Positions 10,237 to 19,226 of a stretch of 64,000 bases of DNA are shown one piece after another. Both the position numbers and the translations under genes were made by a program. Below the pieces are notes generated by a model, which did not search any database, was not told the DNA's origin, and worked only from the letters and a program-made list of their open reading frames with translations. The stretch comes from Robertmurraya sp. FSL R5-0851 (GTDB taxonomy: Bacteria > Bacillota > Bacilli > Bacillales > Cytobacillaceae): assembly GCF_038002965.1 (NCBI RefSeq), contig NZ_JBBOOE010000001.1, positions 1,655,001 to 1,719,000 on the forward strand, read 5' to 3'. Each line of letters opens with the position of its first letter. Position 1 is the first letter of the stretch.

Positions 10237-10267
10237 CACCTGCAAAATAGACGCAGGTGTTTTTTTA
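10237..10267 (+). terminator. terminator after ymdB
   Basis: CACCTGC pairs with GCAGGTG around a 9-base loop, followed by T7-8. Confidence 0.88.
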
Positions 10268-10329
10268 TGTAAGCTTGATTGCAGGTGAAAACATATACAC
10301 TTTTCTTTTAATCTTACTTTTTTGTCCAA

Positions 10330-10357
10330 GCCGGAATATGTTAAAGCTTTTGCGAAT
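10330..10357 (+). promoter_or_regulatory. candidate sigma-H promoter of spoVS
   Basis: GCCGGAATA (-35, consensus RNAGGAWWW) and TGCGAAT (-10, RNNGAAT) are separated by 12 bases, the spacing expected for sigma-H. spoVS is known to be sigma-H dependent in B. subtilis. Two mismatches keep this tentative. Confidence 0.5.
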
Positions 10358-10437
10358 ATAGTAGCAATGGAATCATATATACCTGAGTTGTTCAATAACA
10401 AGAACATCAGGGGGGATTAAACAAGGAGGAGCTAGGA

Positions 10438-10698
10438 ATGGAAATATTAAAAGTTTCAGCAAAATCTAATCCCAATTCTGTAGCTGGTGCGCTCGCAGGA
10501 GTTCTGCGCGAAAGAGGTGCTGCAGAAATTCAGGCCATAGGTGCGGGTGCATTAAATCAAGCGGTAAAGGCAGTAGCCATTGCACGAGGATTTGTAGCAC
10601 CTAGCGGAGTCGATTTGATTTGTATCCCAGCATTCACAGACATATTAATTGATGGGGAAGAGCGCACAGCGATCAAATTAATCATTGAGCCAAGATGA
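10438..10698 (+). CDS. spoVS: stage V sporulation protein S
   Basis: SpoVS is a small (86-residue) Alba-like protein needed for normal septation and spore coat assembly. The sequence (MEILKVSAKSNPNSVAGALA, IQAIGAGALNQAVKAVAIAR) is almost unchanged from B. subtilis. AGGAGG lies before ATG. A sigma-H-like promoter upstream and a strong terminator downstream suggest a single-gene transcript. Confidence 0.98.
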   Translation: MEILKVSAKSNPNSVAGALAGVLRERGAAEIQAIGAGALNQAVKAVAIARGFVAPSGVDLICIPAFTDILIDGEERTAIKLIIEPR

Positions 10699-10712
10699 GG
10701 GAGTATCTTTTT

Positions 10713-10749
10713 CCTGTTTGCATTCTTATTGCAAACAGGTTCTTTTTTT
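10713..10749 (+). terminator. terminator after spoVS
   Basis: A 9-bp perfect stem, CCTGTTTGC/GCAAACAGG, is followed by TTCT7. Confidence 0.9.
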
Positions 10750-10801
10750 GTCAGTTTTGGTCTATGCTTTATATACAACGACTATGGAAGGGGTATAAAT
10801 C

Positions 10802-11728
10802 ATGAAAATTTTTGATGGGCATTGTGATGTATTATACAAAATGTTTATGAATCCGAAGCTTTCAAGCTTTTTAGATTCAAAGGAGCTTCAAGTTACGCTC
10901 GCGGGTATGAAGAAAAGTGGCGTTAAAGTACAATGCTTTGCCATCTATGTACCAGAGAATATTCACCCTGATCTTTCCTTCCATGCTGCTTTGCATATGA
11001 TAGACCTTTTCTATGAAAAAATTATCAAACCATATAAAGAAATTAAGTTGATTACAAGTCAAAGTGATTTAGCTAATCTTAAAGATGGTGAATTCGGAGC
11101 GATTCTTACACTTGAGGGGTGTGATTGTATCGGTTCCGATTTGCTGAAGTTAAAAACGCTGCTTCGTCTTGGGGTTACATCTGTTGGTTTAACGTGGAAT
11201 TTTTCTAATGCAGTTTCTGATGGGGCACTTGAAGAGCGGGGCGCGGGTCTATCCAGGTTCGGGAAAAGAGTCGTATCAACTCTTAATAAGGAGAGGGTAT
11301 GGTGTGATGTATCGCATCTATCAGAAAGCGGGTTTTGGGATGTGCTGGAGCTTGGAGATTATCCCTTTGCTTCACACTCTAATGCGTATTCTCTTTGTCC
11401 ACATCCGAGGAACTTACGAGATGAACAGATTGTGGCATTAATAGAAAGAGAAACAGTCATGGGGTTAACCTTTGTTACGCAATTCCTCTCTGGGAAAACA
11501 ACAGCAACTATTACTGACGTACTTCGTCATCTTGACCATATTTGCTCTCTTGGAGGTGAGGATTTTGTTGGATTTGGTTCTGATTTTGATGGAACCGAAC
11601 ATTGTGTTACAGGGCTTGAGCGGGTAGAAAATTATAGCAATCTTGTAAATGAACTAGGAAAATATTATTCCAGTATACAGGTTGAGAAGTTTTTGTACAA
11701 AAATATGGCGAAAAGATTTCCGAAATAA
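10802..11728 (+). CDS. M19-family membrane dipeptidase-like protein
   Basis: This 308-residue protein belongs to peptidase family M19 (renal dipeptidase type), zinc enzymes that cleave dipeptides with a C-terminal D- or L-residue. Metal-ligand motifs are visible: FDGHCDVLY (HxD) at the N-terminus, LTLEGCDCIG (bridging Glu), WCDVSHLSE, FASHSNAYS and GFGSDFDGTEH. No signal peptide is present, so it is probably cytoplasmic. It sits alone between the spoVS terminator and korA. In B. subtilis this place is taken by tdh-kbl, so the gene is a local replacement. The substrate is unknown. Confidence 0.88.
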   Translation: MKIFDGHCDVLYKMFMNPKLSSFLDSKELQVTLAGMKKSGVKVQCFAIYVPENIHPDLSFHAALHMIDLFYEKIIKPYKEIKLITSQSDLANLKDGEFGAILTLEGCDCIGSDLLKLKTLLRLGVTSVGLTWNFSNAVSDGALEERGAGLSRFGKRVVSTLNKERVWCDVSHLSESGFWDVLELGDYPFASHSNAYSLCPHPRNLRDEQIVALIERETVMGLTFVTQFLSGKTTATITDVLRHLDHICSLGGEDFVGFGSDFDGTEHCVTGLERVENYSNLVNELGKYYSSIQVEKFLYKNMAKRFPK

Positions 11729-12032
11729 AGAAGAGTGAATAAAGCGTTTTCATTTTTATTTAGACTAAACAGGTTGAAAAAAGACAGATAAAACTATTAT
11801 TTTCGCAAAAATAAAAAAATATTCATATTTTCGCCATTATTTGGGCGTAAAGGGTTGCTTTTTTTTTCACATAGGTCTAGAATTGAAAGCGTTTAGTACC
11901 CTTCCATTTCTCACATTTTTACTCTATGAATATTAGAGTCAAAATCTTCGTGTTACAATCGGAAAAGTGCTACACTATTGGTAAAATAAACGTTTTTACA
12001 TATTTCTTAACGTATCCAAAGGGGTGTAAGAC
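11729..12032 (+). promoter_or_regulatory. korAB upstream region with two cre-like sequences
   Basis: This 304-bp gap has no gene. ATAAAGCGTTTTCA (near 11743) and TGAAAGCGTTTAGT (11884-11897) each match 12 of 14 positions of the CcpA cre consensus TGWAANCGNTNWCA. No convincing -35/-10 pair was found. Catabolite control of korAB is therefore only suggested. Confidence 0.35.
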
Positions 12033-13763
12033 ATGATCAATCAACTTTCTTGGAAAGTTGGCGGGCAGCAAGGGGAAGGGATTGAAAGTACTGGGGAGAT
12101 TTTCTCTATTGCTTTGAATCGATTAGGTTACTATTTATATGGGTACCGCCACTTTTCATCTCGTATTAAAGGTGGACACACTAATAACAAAATCCGTGTA
12201 AGCACGTCACAGGTTCGCTCTATTTCAGACGACTTAGACATCTTAGTGGCATTTGATCAGGAAACGCTTGACTTAAATTACAAAGAACTACATGACAATG
12301 GTGTGATGATTGCAGATGCGAAGTTTAATCCTGTGAAACCTACGGATACAAATGCAACTTTGTATGCGGTTCCATTTACAGATATTGCAACTGAATTAGG
12401 TACATCATTAATGAAAAACATGGTGGCAGTTGGGGCTACTTGTGCAGTACTAGATTTAGATATTAACGTTTTTGAGACGGTAGTTCAAGAGATTTTTGGG
12501 CGTAAAGGACAGTCTGTGGTTGATAAGAACATGGAAGCGATCCAAGCTGGTTATACAGCAATGAAAGAACAAGCTCAAGAAGCCGCTACCATGGTATTAG
12601 CAAAGGCAGATGGAAAACAACGGTTGTTCATGATTGGTAACGATGCGATTGCGCTAGGGGCCTTAGCTGGCGGATGTCGCTTTATGGCAGCTTATCCAAT
12701 TACTCCTGCTTCTGAAATCATGGAGTATCTAATTAAAAAACTACCTGCTCTTGGTGGAACAGTAATTCAAACTGAAGATGAAATTGCGGCATGTACAATG
12801 GCGATCGGTGCAAACTATGCAGGCGTTCGTGCGATCACTGCATCAGCTGGTCCGGGATTATCGTTGAAGATGGAAGCAATCGGTCTTTCAGGAATTACCG
12901 AAACACCAATTGTAATTGTCGATACACAGCGTGGTGGTCCGTCTACCGGTCTACCAACCAAGCAAGAACAATCTGATTTAATGGCCATGATCTATGGTAC
13001 TCACGGAGAAATTCCAAAGATCGTAATGGCTCCAAGTACTGTACAAGAAGCGTTCTACGATACAGCTGAGGCATTTAACCTTGCTGAAGAGTACCAAGTA
13101 CCTGTTATCGTCTTATCTGACCTTCAACTTTCTTTAGGAAAGCAAACAGTTGAGCCTTTAGACTTTAGTAAGGTAGAAATTCGACGCGGAAAACTTGTAA
13201 CTGAACTACCAGAATCAGATTCTAAAGATTACTTTAAACGTTACGAAGTGACTGAAGATGGTATCTCTCCTCGTGTAATTCCTGGGGTAAAGGGTGGAAT
13301 TCACCACGTAACAGGTGTAGAACATGATGAAACAGGTAAACCGTCTGAATCAGCATTAAACCGTAATGCACAAATGGATAAACGTTTCCGTAAAGTTGAG
13401 AACATCAAATTTAATACACCAATTCACGTTCATGCTCCACATGAGGATGCGGATGTACTAGTTGTTGGTTTTAACTCAACTAGAGGAGCAATTGAAGAAG
13501 CAATGACACGCCTTGAGAAGGATGGAGTGAAAGTGAATCATGCGCATGTACGTTTGATTCATCCGTTCCCTACTGACGAAATGCTTCCACTAGTCAAATC
13601 AGCTAAAAAGGTTGTAGTTGTTGAAAATAACGCAACTGGACAGTTAGCAAACATCCTTAAGATGAATGTAGGACATGCTGAGAAAGTAGTAAAGCATTTA
13701 AAGTATGACGGAAATCCATTCCTACCACATGAAATCCATTCAAAGATCAAGGAGTTGTTCTAA
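12033..13763 (+). CDS. korA: 2-oxoacid:ferredoxin oxidoreductase subunit alpha (gamma-alpha fusion)
   Basis: This 576-residue subunit probably acts with KorB to decarboxylate a 2-oxoacid oxidatively, most likely 2-oxoglutarate, to its CoA ester while reducing ferredoxin. The N-terminal 190 residues are the gamma domain (WKVGGQQGEGIESTGEIFS). The rest is the pyrimidine-binding alpha domain (GGCRFMAAYPITPASEIMEY, GGPSTGLPTKQEQSDLMAM) plus the C-terminal transketolase-C-like part. AAAGGGGTG precedes ATG. The gene ends 3 bases before korB. Substrate choice (2-oxoglutarate versus pyruvate) cannot be settled from sequence alone. Confidence 0.9.
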   Translation: MINQLSWKVGGQQGEGIESTGEIFSIALNRLGYYLYGYRHFSSRIKGGHTNNKIRVSTSQVRSISDDLDILVAFDQETLDLNYKELHDNGVMIADAKFNPVKPTDTNATLYAVPFTDIATELGTSLMKNMVAVGATCAVLDLDINVFETVVQEIFGRKGQSVVDKNMEAIQAGYTAMKEQAQEAATMVLAKADGKQRLFMIGNDAIALGALAGGCRFMAAYPITPASEIMEYLIKKLPALGGTVIQTEDEIAACTMAIGANYAGVRAITASAGPGLSLKMEAIGLSGITETPIVIVDTQRGGPSTGLPTKQEQSDLMAMIYGTHGEIPKIVMAPSTVQEAFYDTAEAFNLAEEYQVPVIVLSDLQLSLGKQTVEPLDFSKVEIRRGKLVTELPESDSKDYFKRYEVTEDGISPRVIPGVKGGIHHVTGVEHDETGKPSESALNRNAQMDKRFRKVENIKFNTPIHVHAPHEDADVLVVGFNSTRGAIEEAMTRLEKDGVKVNHAHVRLIHPFPTDEMLPLVKSAKKVVVVENNATGQLANILKMNVGHAEKVVKHLKYDGNPFLPHEIHSKIKELF

Positions 13764-13766
13764 ATT

Positions 13767-14633
13767 ATGGCGACGTTTAAAGATTTTCGAAACAACGTGA
13801 AGCCTAACTGGTGTCCAGGCTGCGGCGATTTCTCTGTTCAAGCGGCAATTCAACGTGCTGCTGCGAATGTAGGGTTAGAGCCAGATAATTTAGCGGTTAT
13901 TTCTGGTATCGGTTGCTCTGGACGTATTTCAGGATATATTAACTCTTACGGATTCCATTCCATTCACGGACGTTCTTTACCGATTGCCCAAGGAGTAAAA
14001 ATGGCGAATCGTGATTTAACAGTTATTGCATCTGGGGGAGATGGAGATGGTTTCGCGATCGGAATGGGTCATACCATTCACTCTATCCGTCGAAACATCG
14101 ATATCACTTACATCGTAATGGATAACCAAATTTATGGTTTAACAAAGGGCCAAACATCCCCGAGATCGGCAGCAGGCTTCAAAACGAAGTCTACGCCACA
14201 AGGATCAATCGAACAGCCGATTTCTCCAATGGAAATGGCATTAACTGCTGGTGCAACGTTTGTGGCACAAAGCTTCTCTACAGACTTAAAAGACTTAACA
14301 GCGATTATTGAAGCTGGTATCAAGCATAAAGGTTTCTCTTTAATCAACGTGTTCAGTCCATGTGTAACATACAATAAAATCAACACATACGACTGGTTTA
14401 AGGAAAACCTAACAAAGCTTGCTGATGTGGAAGGCTATGATTCATCTAATCGTGAAATGGCGATGCAAACTCTAATGCAGCATAACGGATTAGTAACAGG
14501 CTTGATTTATCAAGATACAGAACGTAAATCTTACCAGGAACTAATAAACGGTTACTCTGAAACCCCGTTATCTCAGCATGATCTTCAATTAGATGAAGCT
14601 CATTTTAATAAATTAGTTTCCGAGTTTATGTAA
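13767..14633 (+). CDS. korB: 2-oxoacid:ferredoxin oxidoreductase subunit beta
   Basis: This 288-residue subunit binds thiamine diphosphate. The motif GDGDGFAIGMGHTIH continues to the NQIYGLTKGQTSPRS segment. Cysteines in WCPGCGDF and GIGCSGR fit ligands of a [4Fe-4S] cluster. It is the partner of KorA, starting 4 bases after its stop, so the two are cotranscribed. The pair adjacent to miaB is seen in several Bacillus-group genomes. A perfect 11-bp terminator follows. Confidence 0.92.
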   Translation: MATFKDFRNNVKPNWCPGCGDFSVQAAIQRAAANVGLEPDNLAVISGIGCSGRISGYINSYGFHSIHGRSLPIAQGVKMANRDLTVIASGGDGDGFAIGMGHTIHSIRRNIDITYIVMDNQIYGLTKGQTSPRSAAGFKTKSTPQGSIEQPISPMEMALTAGATFVAQSFSTDLKDLTAIIEAGIKHKGFSLINVFSPCVTYNKINTYDWFKENLTKLADVEGYDSSNREMAMQTLMQHNGLVTGLIYQDTERKSYQELINGYSETPLSQHDLQLDEAHFNKLVSEFM

Positions 14634-14647
14634 GCTAGAACGAACAA

Positions 14648-14676
14648 GAAACCCCGAGTACATCTCGGGGTTTCTC
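14648..14676 (+). terminator. terminator after korB
   Basis: An 11-bp perfect stem, GAAACCCCGAG/CTCGGGGTTTC, has a 5-base loop; the U-tract is formed by the 3' arm. Confidence 0.85.
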
Positions 14677-14878
14677 TATGAGTATATTTCTAAATACTTG
14701 TGATAACTATCACTTTCAATGAACGTGATAAGGAGTAAAATTATTTGCTGTAATGAATGAAACCGCTATCGATTGGTTAAGTTTTTTATATTGTGTTCAG
14801 TTGTTCAAGCATTTATACTTAACTAATGTGATTCATTCTACTATCAAAGTACTAACTATACGAAAATAATATTATTTT

Positions 14879-14887
14879 AGTTTGGTT
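14879..14887 (+). repeat. left target-site duplication of the IS4-type element
   Basis: AGTTTGGTT is identical to the copy at 16291-16299 on the other side of the element. Confidence 0.9.
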
Positions 14888-16290
14888 CACTAGTGTTGCA
14901 TTAATTTAATTTCACTATTAAAAATACTCAAAATGTTCAACTTTATTATATTGTGCAAAGAAAAAGTCCTTTATAATGGATAAGTCAGGTGGTAACCCGT
15001 CCAAATCCACTAAAAAGGACACATCTCATGGACAAGATTACACGAAAAACTTCATTTGGACAATGGTTTTCACCAATTAATATTCAATTATTTGAAGAAC
15101 AGGTGAAAACGATGAAATTAGATTACTATACGAAAAAATTAACGACAGAGTCTTTCCTAAAATTACTACTTTTTGCCCAGCTAGAAGAAATCGAAAGCCT
15201 GCATGCGCTAGGTGATTGTCTATTCGATGACCAACTTCAAAAAGGGATTGACCTTGATTCGATCAGTATTTCTCAGCTGTCACGGCGATTAAATGGCATG
15301 AACCCAGATCTATTTCAAAGGCTTTTCCTTGATTTGGTCGTACAAATTCATGCCAAGACACACTATACGAAACTGGTCATGCCGTTAAAAATCATTGATT
15401 CAAGCACATTGCCACTTAATTTGACCAATCATAAATGGGCAAAGTTCCGTAAGACAAAAGCCGGTGTGAAGTTGCATCTACGCCTTGTGTTTATGGAAAA
15501 AGGTGCGTCCTATCCCGAAAAAGCAGTCATAACAACGGCAAACGAACATGATCGTGGTCAACTTGAAATCATGGTCGATGACAAGGAATGCATGTATGTG
15601 TTTGACCGTGGCTATCTAGACTACGAGCGCTTTGATCGCATGACAGATGATGGTTACTTTTTTCTATCAAGGCTAAGAAAAAACGCCGTTATACGGGAGG
15701 TTTATGATTTTAAACTACCCGAGGATTCCGCTGTTTTATCAGATCAAATGGTCCTGATTGGTACAACCCAAAACCGTGCTGAAAATTACTTTCGCCTTCT
15801 AAAAGTGCTTGATTCCAAAGGAAATGAACTCCATTTAATCACCAATCGCTTTGATTTGAACGCTGAAGAAATTTCAGAGATGTATAAATCAAGGTGGGCC
15901 ATTGAGTTGTTTTTTAAATGGATCAAACAGCACCTTAGCATCAAAAAGTTCTACGGACAAAGCGAATGGGCCATTCAAAATCAAGTGTTTATCGCACTTA
16001 TCGTTTTTTGCCTACATGTTCTTGTTCAACTTGAGACAAATAGTAAGCGAAAAACCTTAAAAATTAGCCGTTATCTACGGGCTGCCCTTTGGAAACCAGC
16101 CCATATTTGGCTCCGAAAAATTGAAGGAAAAGCCATTCCTTGATAAGAAAGTTGTCGTCGTCACACAGGTCTAATTGTAAATAAATTTCCAAATGGATGG
16201 AGCCACCTTTGTTGGGTATTTACTTTTTTGGCTCTAAATAGAGAATATAATTAAACTGAAAATTACGAAATTATTTATGCAACACTTGTG
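14888..16290 (+). mobile_element. complete IS4-family insertion sequence (1403 bp)
   Basis: The element is bounded by inverted repeats: the left end CACTAGTGTTGCATTAAT and the complement of the right end CACAAGTGTTGCATAAAT agree at 16 of 18 bases. It is flanked on both sides by the 9-bp direct repeat AGTTTGGTT. It contains one transposase gene. Length, terminal repeat size and transposase type recall IS4Bsu1 of B. subtilis natto; this name is from memory. It looks intact and recent, because the target duplication is perfect. Confidence 0.92.
15028..16143 (+). CDS. IS4-family DDE transposase
   Basis: This 371-residue transposase has the IS4-type catalytic triad: D124 (KIIDSSTLPL), D193 (YVFDRGYLDYERF) and E293 in the signature Y286-x2-R289-x3-E293-x6-K300 (YKSRWAIELFFKWIK). 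The frame is open further upstream to a GTG at 14989. ATG 15028 with AAAGGA before it gives MDKITRKTSFGQWFSP, the usual family beginning. TATAAT at 14972-14977 may be its -10 element. The frame is unbroken, so the protein is probably functional. Confidence 0.93.
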   Translation: MDKITRKTSFGQWFSPINIQLFEEQVKTMKLDYYTKKLTTESFLKLLLFAQLEEIESLHALGDCLFDDQLQKGIDLDSISISQLSRRLNGMNPDLFQRLFLDLVVQIHAKTHYTKLVMPLKIIDSSTLPLNLTNHKWAKFRKTKAGVKLHLRLVFMEKGASYPEKAVITTANEHDRGQLEIMVDDKECMYVFDRGYLDYERFDRMTDDGYFFLSRLRKNAVIREVYDFKLPEDSAVLSDQMVLIGTTQNRAENYFRLLKVLDSKGNELHLITNRFDLNAEEISEMYKSRWAIELFFKWIKQHLSIKKFYGQSEWAIQNQVFIALIVFCLHVLVQLETNSKRKTLKISRYLRAALWKPAHIWLRKIEGKAIP

Positions 16291-16299
16291 AGTTTGGTT
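16291..16299 (+). repeat. right target-site duplication of the IS4-type element
   Basis: AGTTTGGTT is identical to the copy at 14879-14887. Confidence 0.9.
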
Positions 16300-16343
16300 G
16301 TATGTTTAAATGTTTGATTATTGCAGTGAAAGGAGAAACATTT

Positions 16344-17891
16344 ATGAACGAAAAGCAACGATTAGAAAGCCAACAAGCAGTGCAGGAAGGTAATTCTTCG
16401 GACAAAAAATCCGGTAAGGATTACAGTAAATATTTTGAAACAGTATATACTCCACCATCGCTAAAAGACGCGAAAAAGCGTGGGAAAGAAGAAGTAAAGT
16501 ACCATAAGGATTTCTCACTTCCTGAAGAATTTAAAGGGATGGGACAAGGTCGTAAGTTTTATATTCGTACGTACGGCTGTCAAATGAATGAGCATGATAC
16601 AGAAGTAATGGCTGGTATTTTCATGGGGCTAGGTTATGAGCCGACAGACTCTGTTGATGATGCAAATGTTATTTTATTAAATACTTGTGCGATCCGTGAG
16701 AATGCTGAAAACAAAGTGTTTGGTGAGCTAGGTCATCTTAAACATTTGAAGCAGCAAAACCCAGATGTATTAATCGGAGTTTGTGGCTGTATGTCTCAAG
16801 AGGAATCGGTTGTTAATAAAATTCTTAAAACATACCATCAAGTGGATATGATCTTTGGAACGCATAATATTCACCGTTTACCAAACATCCTGCACGAAGC
16901 ATACATGTCCAAGGAAATGGTTGTAGAAGTGTGGTCTAAAGAAGGAGATGTTATTGAGAACCTTCCGAAGATCCGTCGTGGAAATATTAAAGCATGGGTA
17001 AATATTATGTACGGCTGTGATAAGTTCTGTACGTATTGTATCGTTCCATTTACTCGCGGAAAAGAGCGCAGTCGTCGTCCTGACGATATCATTCAAGAAG
17101 TTCGTCAGCTAGCAGCGCAAGGATATCAGGAAATTACTCTTCTTGGACAAAACGTTAATGCTTACGGAAAAGACTTTGAAGACATGAAGTATGGTTTAGG
17201 TGACTTAATGGATGAAATCCGAAAGATTGATATTCCACGTATCCGTTTTACAACGAGTCATCCGCGTGATTTTGACGATCACTTAATTGATGTTCTTGCT
17301 AAGGGTGGTAACTTAGTTGAGCATATTCACCTTCCAGTTCAGTCTGGTTCTACAGAAGTACTAAAAATCATGGCTCGTAAGTATACAAGAGAACAATACC
17401 TTGAGCTTGTTCGTAAAATTAAAGCAGCTATTCCTAATGCTTCTTTCACTACAGATATCATAGTAGGGTATCCGAATGAAACGGAAGAACAATTCGAAGA
17501 AACACTTTCCTTATATCGTGAAGTTGGATATGAATCTGCATATACATTCATCTATTCTCCACGTGAAGGGACGCCAGCGGCTAAAATACAGGATAACGTT
17601 CCAATGGAAGTGAAGAAGGAACGTCTACAGCGATTAAACGCTTTGGTAAATGAAATGTCTGCAGAAGCGATGAAGAAGTATCAAGGGGAAGTAGTGGAAG
17701 TATTAGTTGAAGGGGAAAGTAAAAATAACCCTGATGTTCTTGCTGGTTACACACGCAAAAGCAAGTTAGTAAACTTTGTTGGGCCAAAAACGGCAATCGG
17801 TAAGCTTGTAAAAGTAAAAATCACAGAAGCAAAAACATGGTCATTAAACGGGGAAATGGTGGAAGAAACTCAAAGTGTAGAGGTGAAATAA
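16344..17891 (+). CDS. miaB: tRNA (N6-isopentenyl adenosine(37)-C2)-methylthiotransferase MiaB
   Basis: MiaB adds the methylthio group to i6A37 of tRNAs, acting after MiaA (encoded at 26139). This 515-residue protein has the N-terminal UPF0004 domain with cluster cysteines ([34 protein letters not shown]). The radical SAM motif [14 protein letters not shown] follows, and a C-terminal TRAM domain comes after about residue 440. ATG 16344 is chosen over an upstream in-frame ATG (16302) because AAAGGAGAAA precedes it. An insertion sequence ends only 53 bases upstream, so its native promoter has probably been displaced. Confidence 0.97.
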   Translation: MNEKQRLESQQAVQEGNSSDKKSGKDYSKYFETVYTPPSLKDAKKRGKEEVKYHKDFSLPEEFKGMGQGRKFYIRTYGCQMNEHDTEVMAGIFMGLGYEPTDSVDDANVILLNTCAIRENAENKVFGELGHLKHLKQQNPDVLIGVCGCMSQEESVVNKILKTYHQVDMIFGTHNIHRLPNILHEAYMSKEMVVEVWSKEGDVIENLPKIRRGNIKAWVNIMYGCDKFCTYCIVPFTRGKERSRRPDDIIQEVRQLAAQGYQEITLLGQNVNAYGKDFEDMKYGLGDLMDEIRKIDIPRIRFTTSHPRDFDDHLIDVLAKGGNLVEHIHLPVQSGSTEVLKIMARKYTREQYLELVRKIKAAIPNASFTTDIIVGYPNETEEQFEETLSLYREVGYESAYTFIYSPREGTPAAKIQDNVPMEVKKERLQRLNALVNEMSAEAMKKYQGEVVEVLVEGESKNNPDVLAGYTRKSKLVNFVGPKTAIGKLVKVKITEAKTWSLNGEMVEETQSVEVK

Positions 17892-18326
17892 ATGGAAAAG
17901 TACACAAAAGACGATATTATAGCGCGTGCAAAAGAACTAGCTTCCATGATTGCGAGCACGGAAGAAGTAGATTTTTTCAAGAAAGCGGAAGCGCAAATTC
18001 ATAGTAATGAAAAAGTAAGTTCACTTATTTCGCAAATAAAAGGGTTGCAAAAGCAAGCCGTTAATTTACAACACTATGGAAAAGCAGAAGCTCTAAAGAA
18101 AACAGAAGATAAAATTGCTTCTATTGAAGAGGAGCTAGATTCTATCCCTGTCGTACAGGAATTTAAGCAATCACAAATAGACGTAAATGAATTACTACAA
18201 TTGGTGGCTAACACCATCTCCAACAAAGTAACAGATGAAGTCATCTTATCAACGGGTGGAAATGTCCTAAGTGGAGAAACAGGTGCAGAGGTTAATAATA
18301 AAAATCAAAGCTGTTCACATCACTAA
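17892..18326 (+). CDS. ricA: RicA (YmcA), component of the RicAFT complex
   Basis: RicA (144 residues) joins RicF and RicT in an iron-sulfur complex that affects mRNA maturation with RNase Y, competence, sporulation and biofilm formation. The sequence is a helical YlbF/YmcA-family protein (ELASMIASTEEVDFFKKAEA, SLISQIKGLQKQAVNLQHY). Its single cysteine is residue 141 near the C-terminus (QSCSHH). That position agrees with the cluster-ligand cysteine reported for the B. subtilis protein, as I recall it. The start codon directly follows the miaB stop and AGAGGTGA lies inside miaB, so the two are translationally coupled. Confidence 0.95.
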   Translation: MEKYTKDDIIARAKELASMIASTEEVDFFKKAEAQIHSNEKVSSLISQIKGLQKQAVNLQHYGKAEALKKTEDKIASIEEELDSIPVVQEFKQSQIDVNELLQLVANTISNKVTDEVILSTGGNVLSGETGAEVNNKNQSCSHH

Positions 18327-18343
18327 GATGTGAGAATGGAAAG

Positions 18344-18369
18344 ACCCTCGTGGAAACGGGGGTTTTTTC
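18344..18369 (+). terminator. terminator after ricA
   Basis: ACCCTCGT pairs with ACGGGGGT (one T-G) around GGAA, followed by T6. A second small hairpin (TCACATC/GATGTGA) overlaps the ricA stop codon just upstream. Confidence 0.8.
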
Positions 18370-18549
18370 TATGCATCAAAATCATTCCCATTCTCCCATA
18401 TAATTTCTCACCTTTCCTAGGTATTCGCATAGAATGCACTATATCCGCCACCGAATGCCGAAGGAAATACAAACATGAAAAATATTATCACACTAGTCTA
18501 ATGTCCCGCATAGGATGAAGTGAAAATGAATGAGGAGGGTTCGCTCGCA

Positions 18550-19089
18550 ATGGCAGATTACAGAGAGATTATTACAAAAGCGGTCGTAGCGAAAGGACGT
18601 AAGTTTACACAGTCTAACGATACGATTCGCCCGGATCACCAACCGACTAGCATCCTTGGTTGCTGGATTATCAATCATACGTATGAAGCTAAAAAGGTTG
18701 GAAAAAAAGTCGAAATTCACGGCTACTATGACACTAACGTTTGGTACTCCTATAATGATAATACAAGAACTGAAGTAGTAACTGCACGAGTTGACTATGT
18801 TGACGTCATTAAGTTAAAGTACCGCGATCCAGATTGCCATGATGACAACGATGTTATTGCTCGTGTCGTTCAGCAGCCAAACTGCATAGAAGCTGTTATC
18901 TCACCAAACGGTAATGCAATTATCGTTCATGCAGAAAGAGAGTTTCTTGTTGAAGTAATTGGAGAAACAGTGGTTTGTGTAGCAGTTTACGATGATTGTG
19001 ACTGCGACGACGACTGGGGATTAGATGTCGAAGACGAAGAGTTTGAAGATTTAAATCCAGATTTCCTAATCTGTGACGAAGAAGAGTAA
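18550..19089 (+). CDS. cotE: outer spore coat morphogenetic protein CotE
   Basis: CotE (179 residues) is needed to assemble the outer coat around the forespore. The N-terminus [18 protein letters not shown] and [18 protein letters not shown] follow B. subtilis CotE closely. The C-terminal 35 residues are very acidic (DCDCDDDW to [11 protein letters not shown]), as in the family. The frame is open 30 bases upstream, but that stretch contains the GAGGAGG binding site, so ATG 18550 is chosen. CATAGAAT at 18428 resembles a sporulation-sigma -10, but I found no matching -35. Confidence 0.97.
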   Translation: MADYREIITKAVVAKGRKFTQSNDTIRPDHQPTSILGCWIINHTYEAKKVGKKVEIHGYYDTNVWYSYNDNTRTEVVTARVDYVDVIKLKYRDPDCHDDNDVIARVVQQPNCIEAVISPNGNAIIVHAEREFLVEVIGETVVCVAVYDDCDCDDDWGLDVEDEEFEDLNPDFLICDEEE

Positions 19090-19094
19090 TGGTG

Positions 19095-19123
19095 AACTAG
19101 GAAGGTTTCACTTCCTAGTTTTT
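19095..19123 (+). terminator. terminator after cotE
   Basis: A perfect 10-bp stem, AACTAGGAAG/CTTCCTAGTT, with a 6-base loop is followed by T3 and more T-rich sequence. Confidence 0.88.
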
Positions 19124-19226
19124 CTTTGTGGCTGATATTTACAGCTTTCAAAAAACCTTTCCCTTCTTTCTTTATGTTATAATAATGAACGGAATGAAAG
19201 AAAGAATTAGTGTTTTGGAGGATTGT

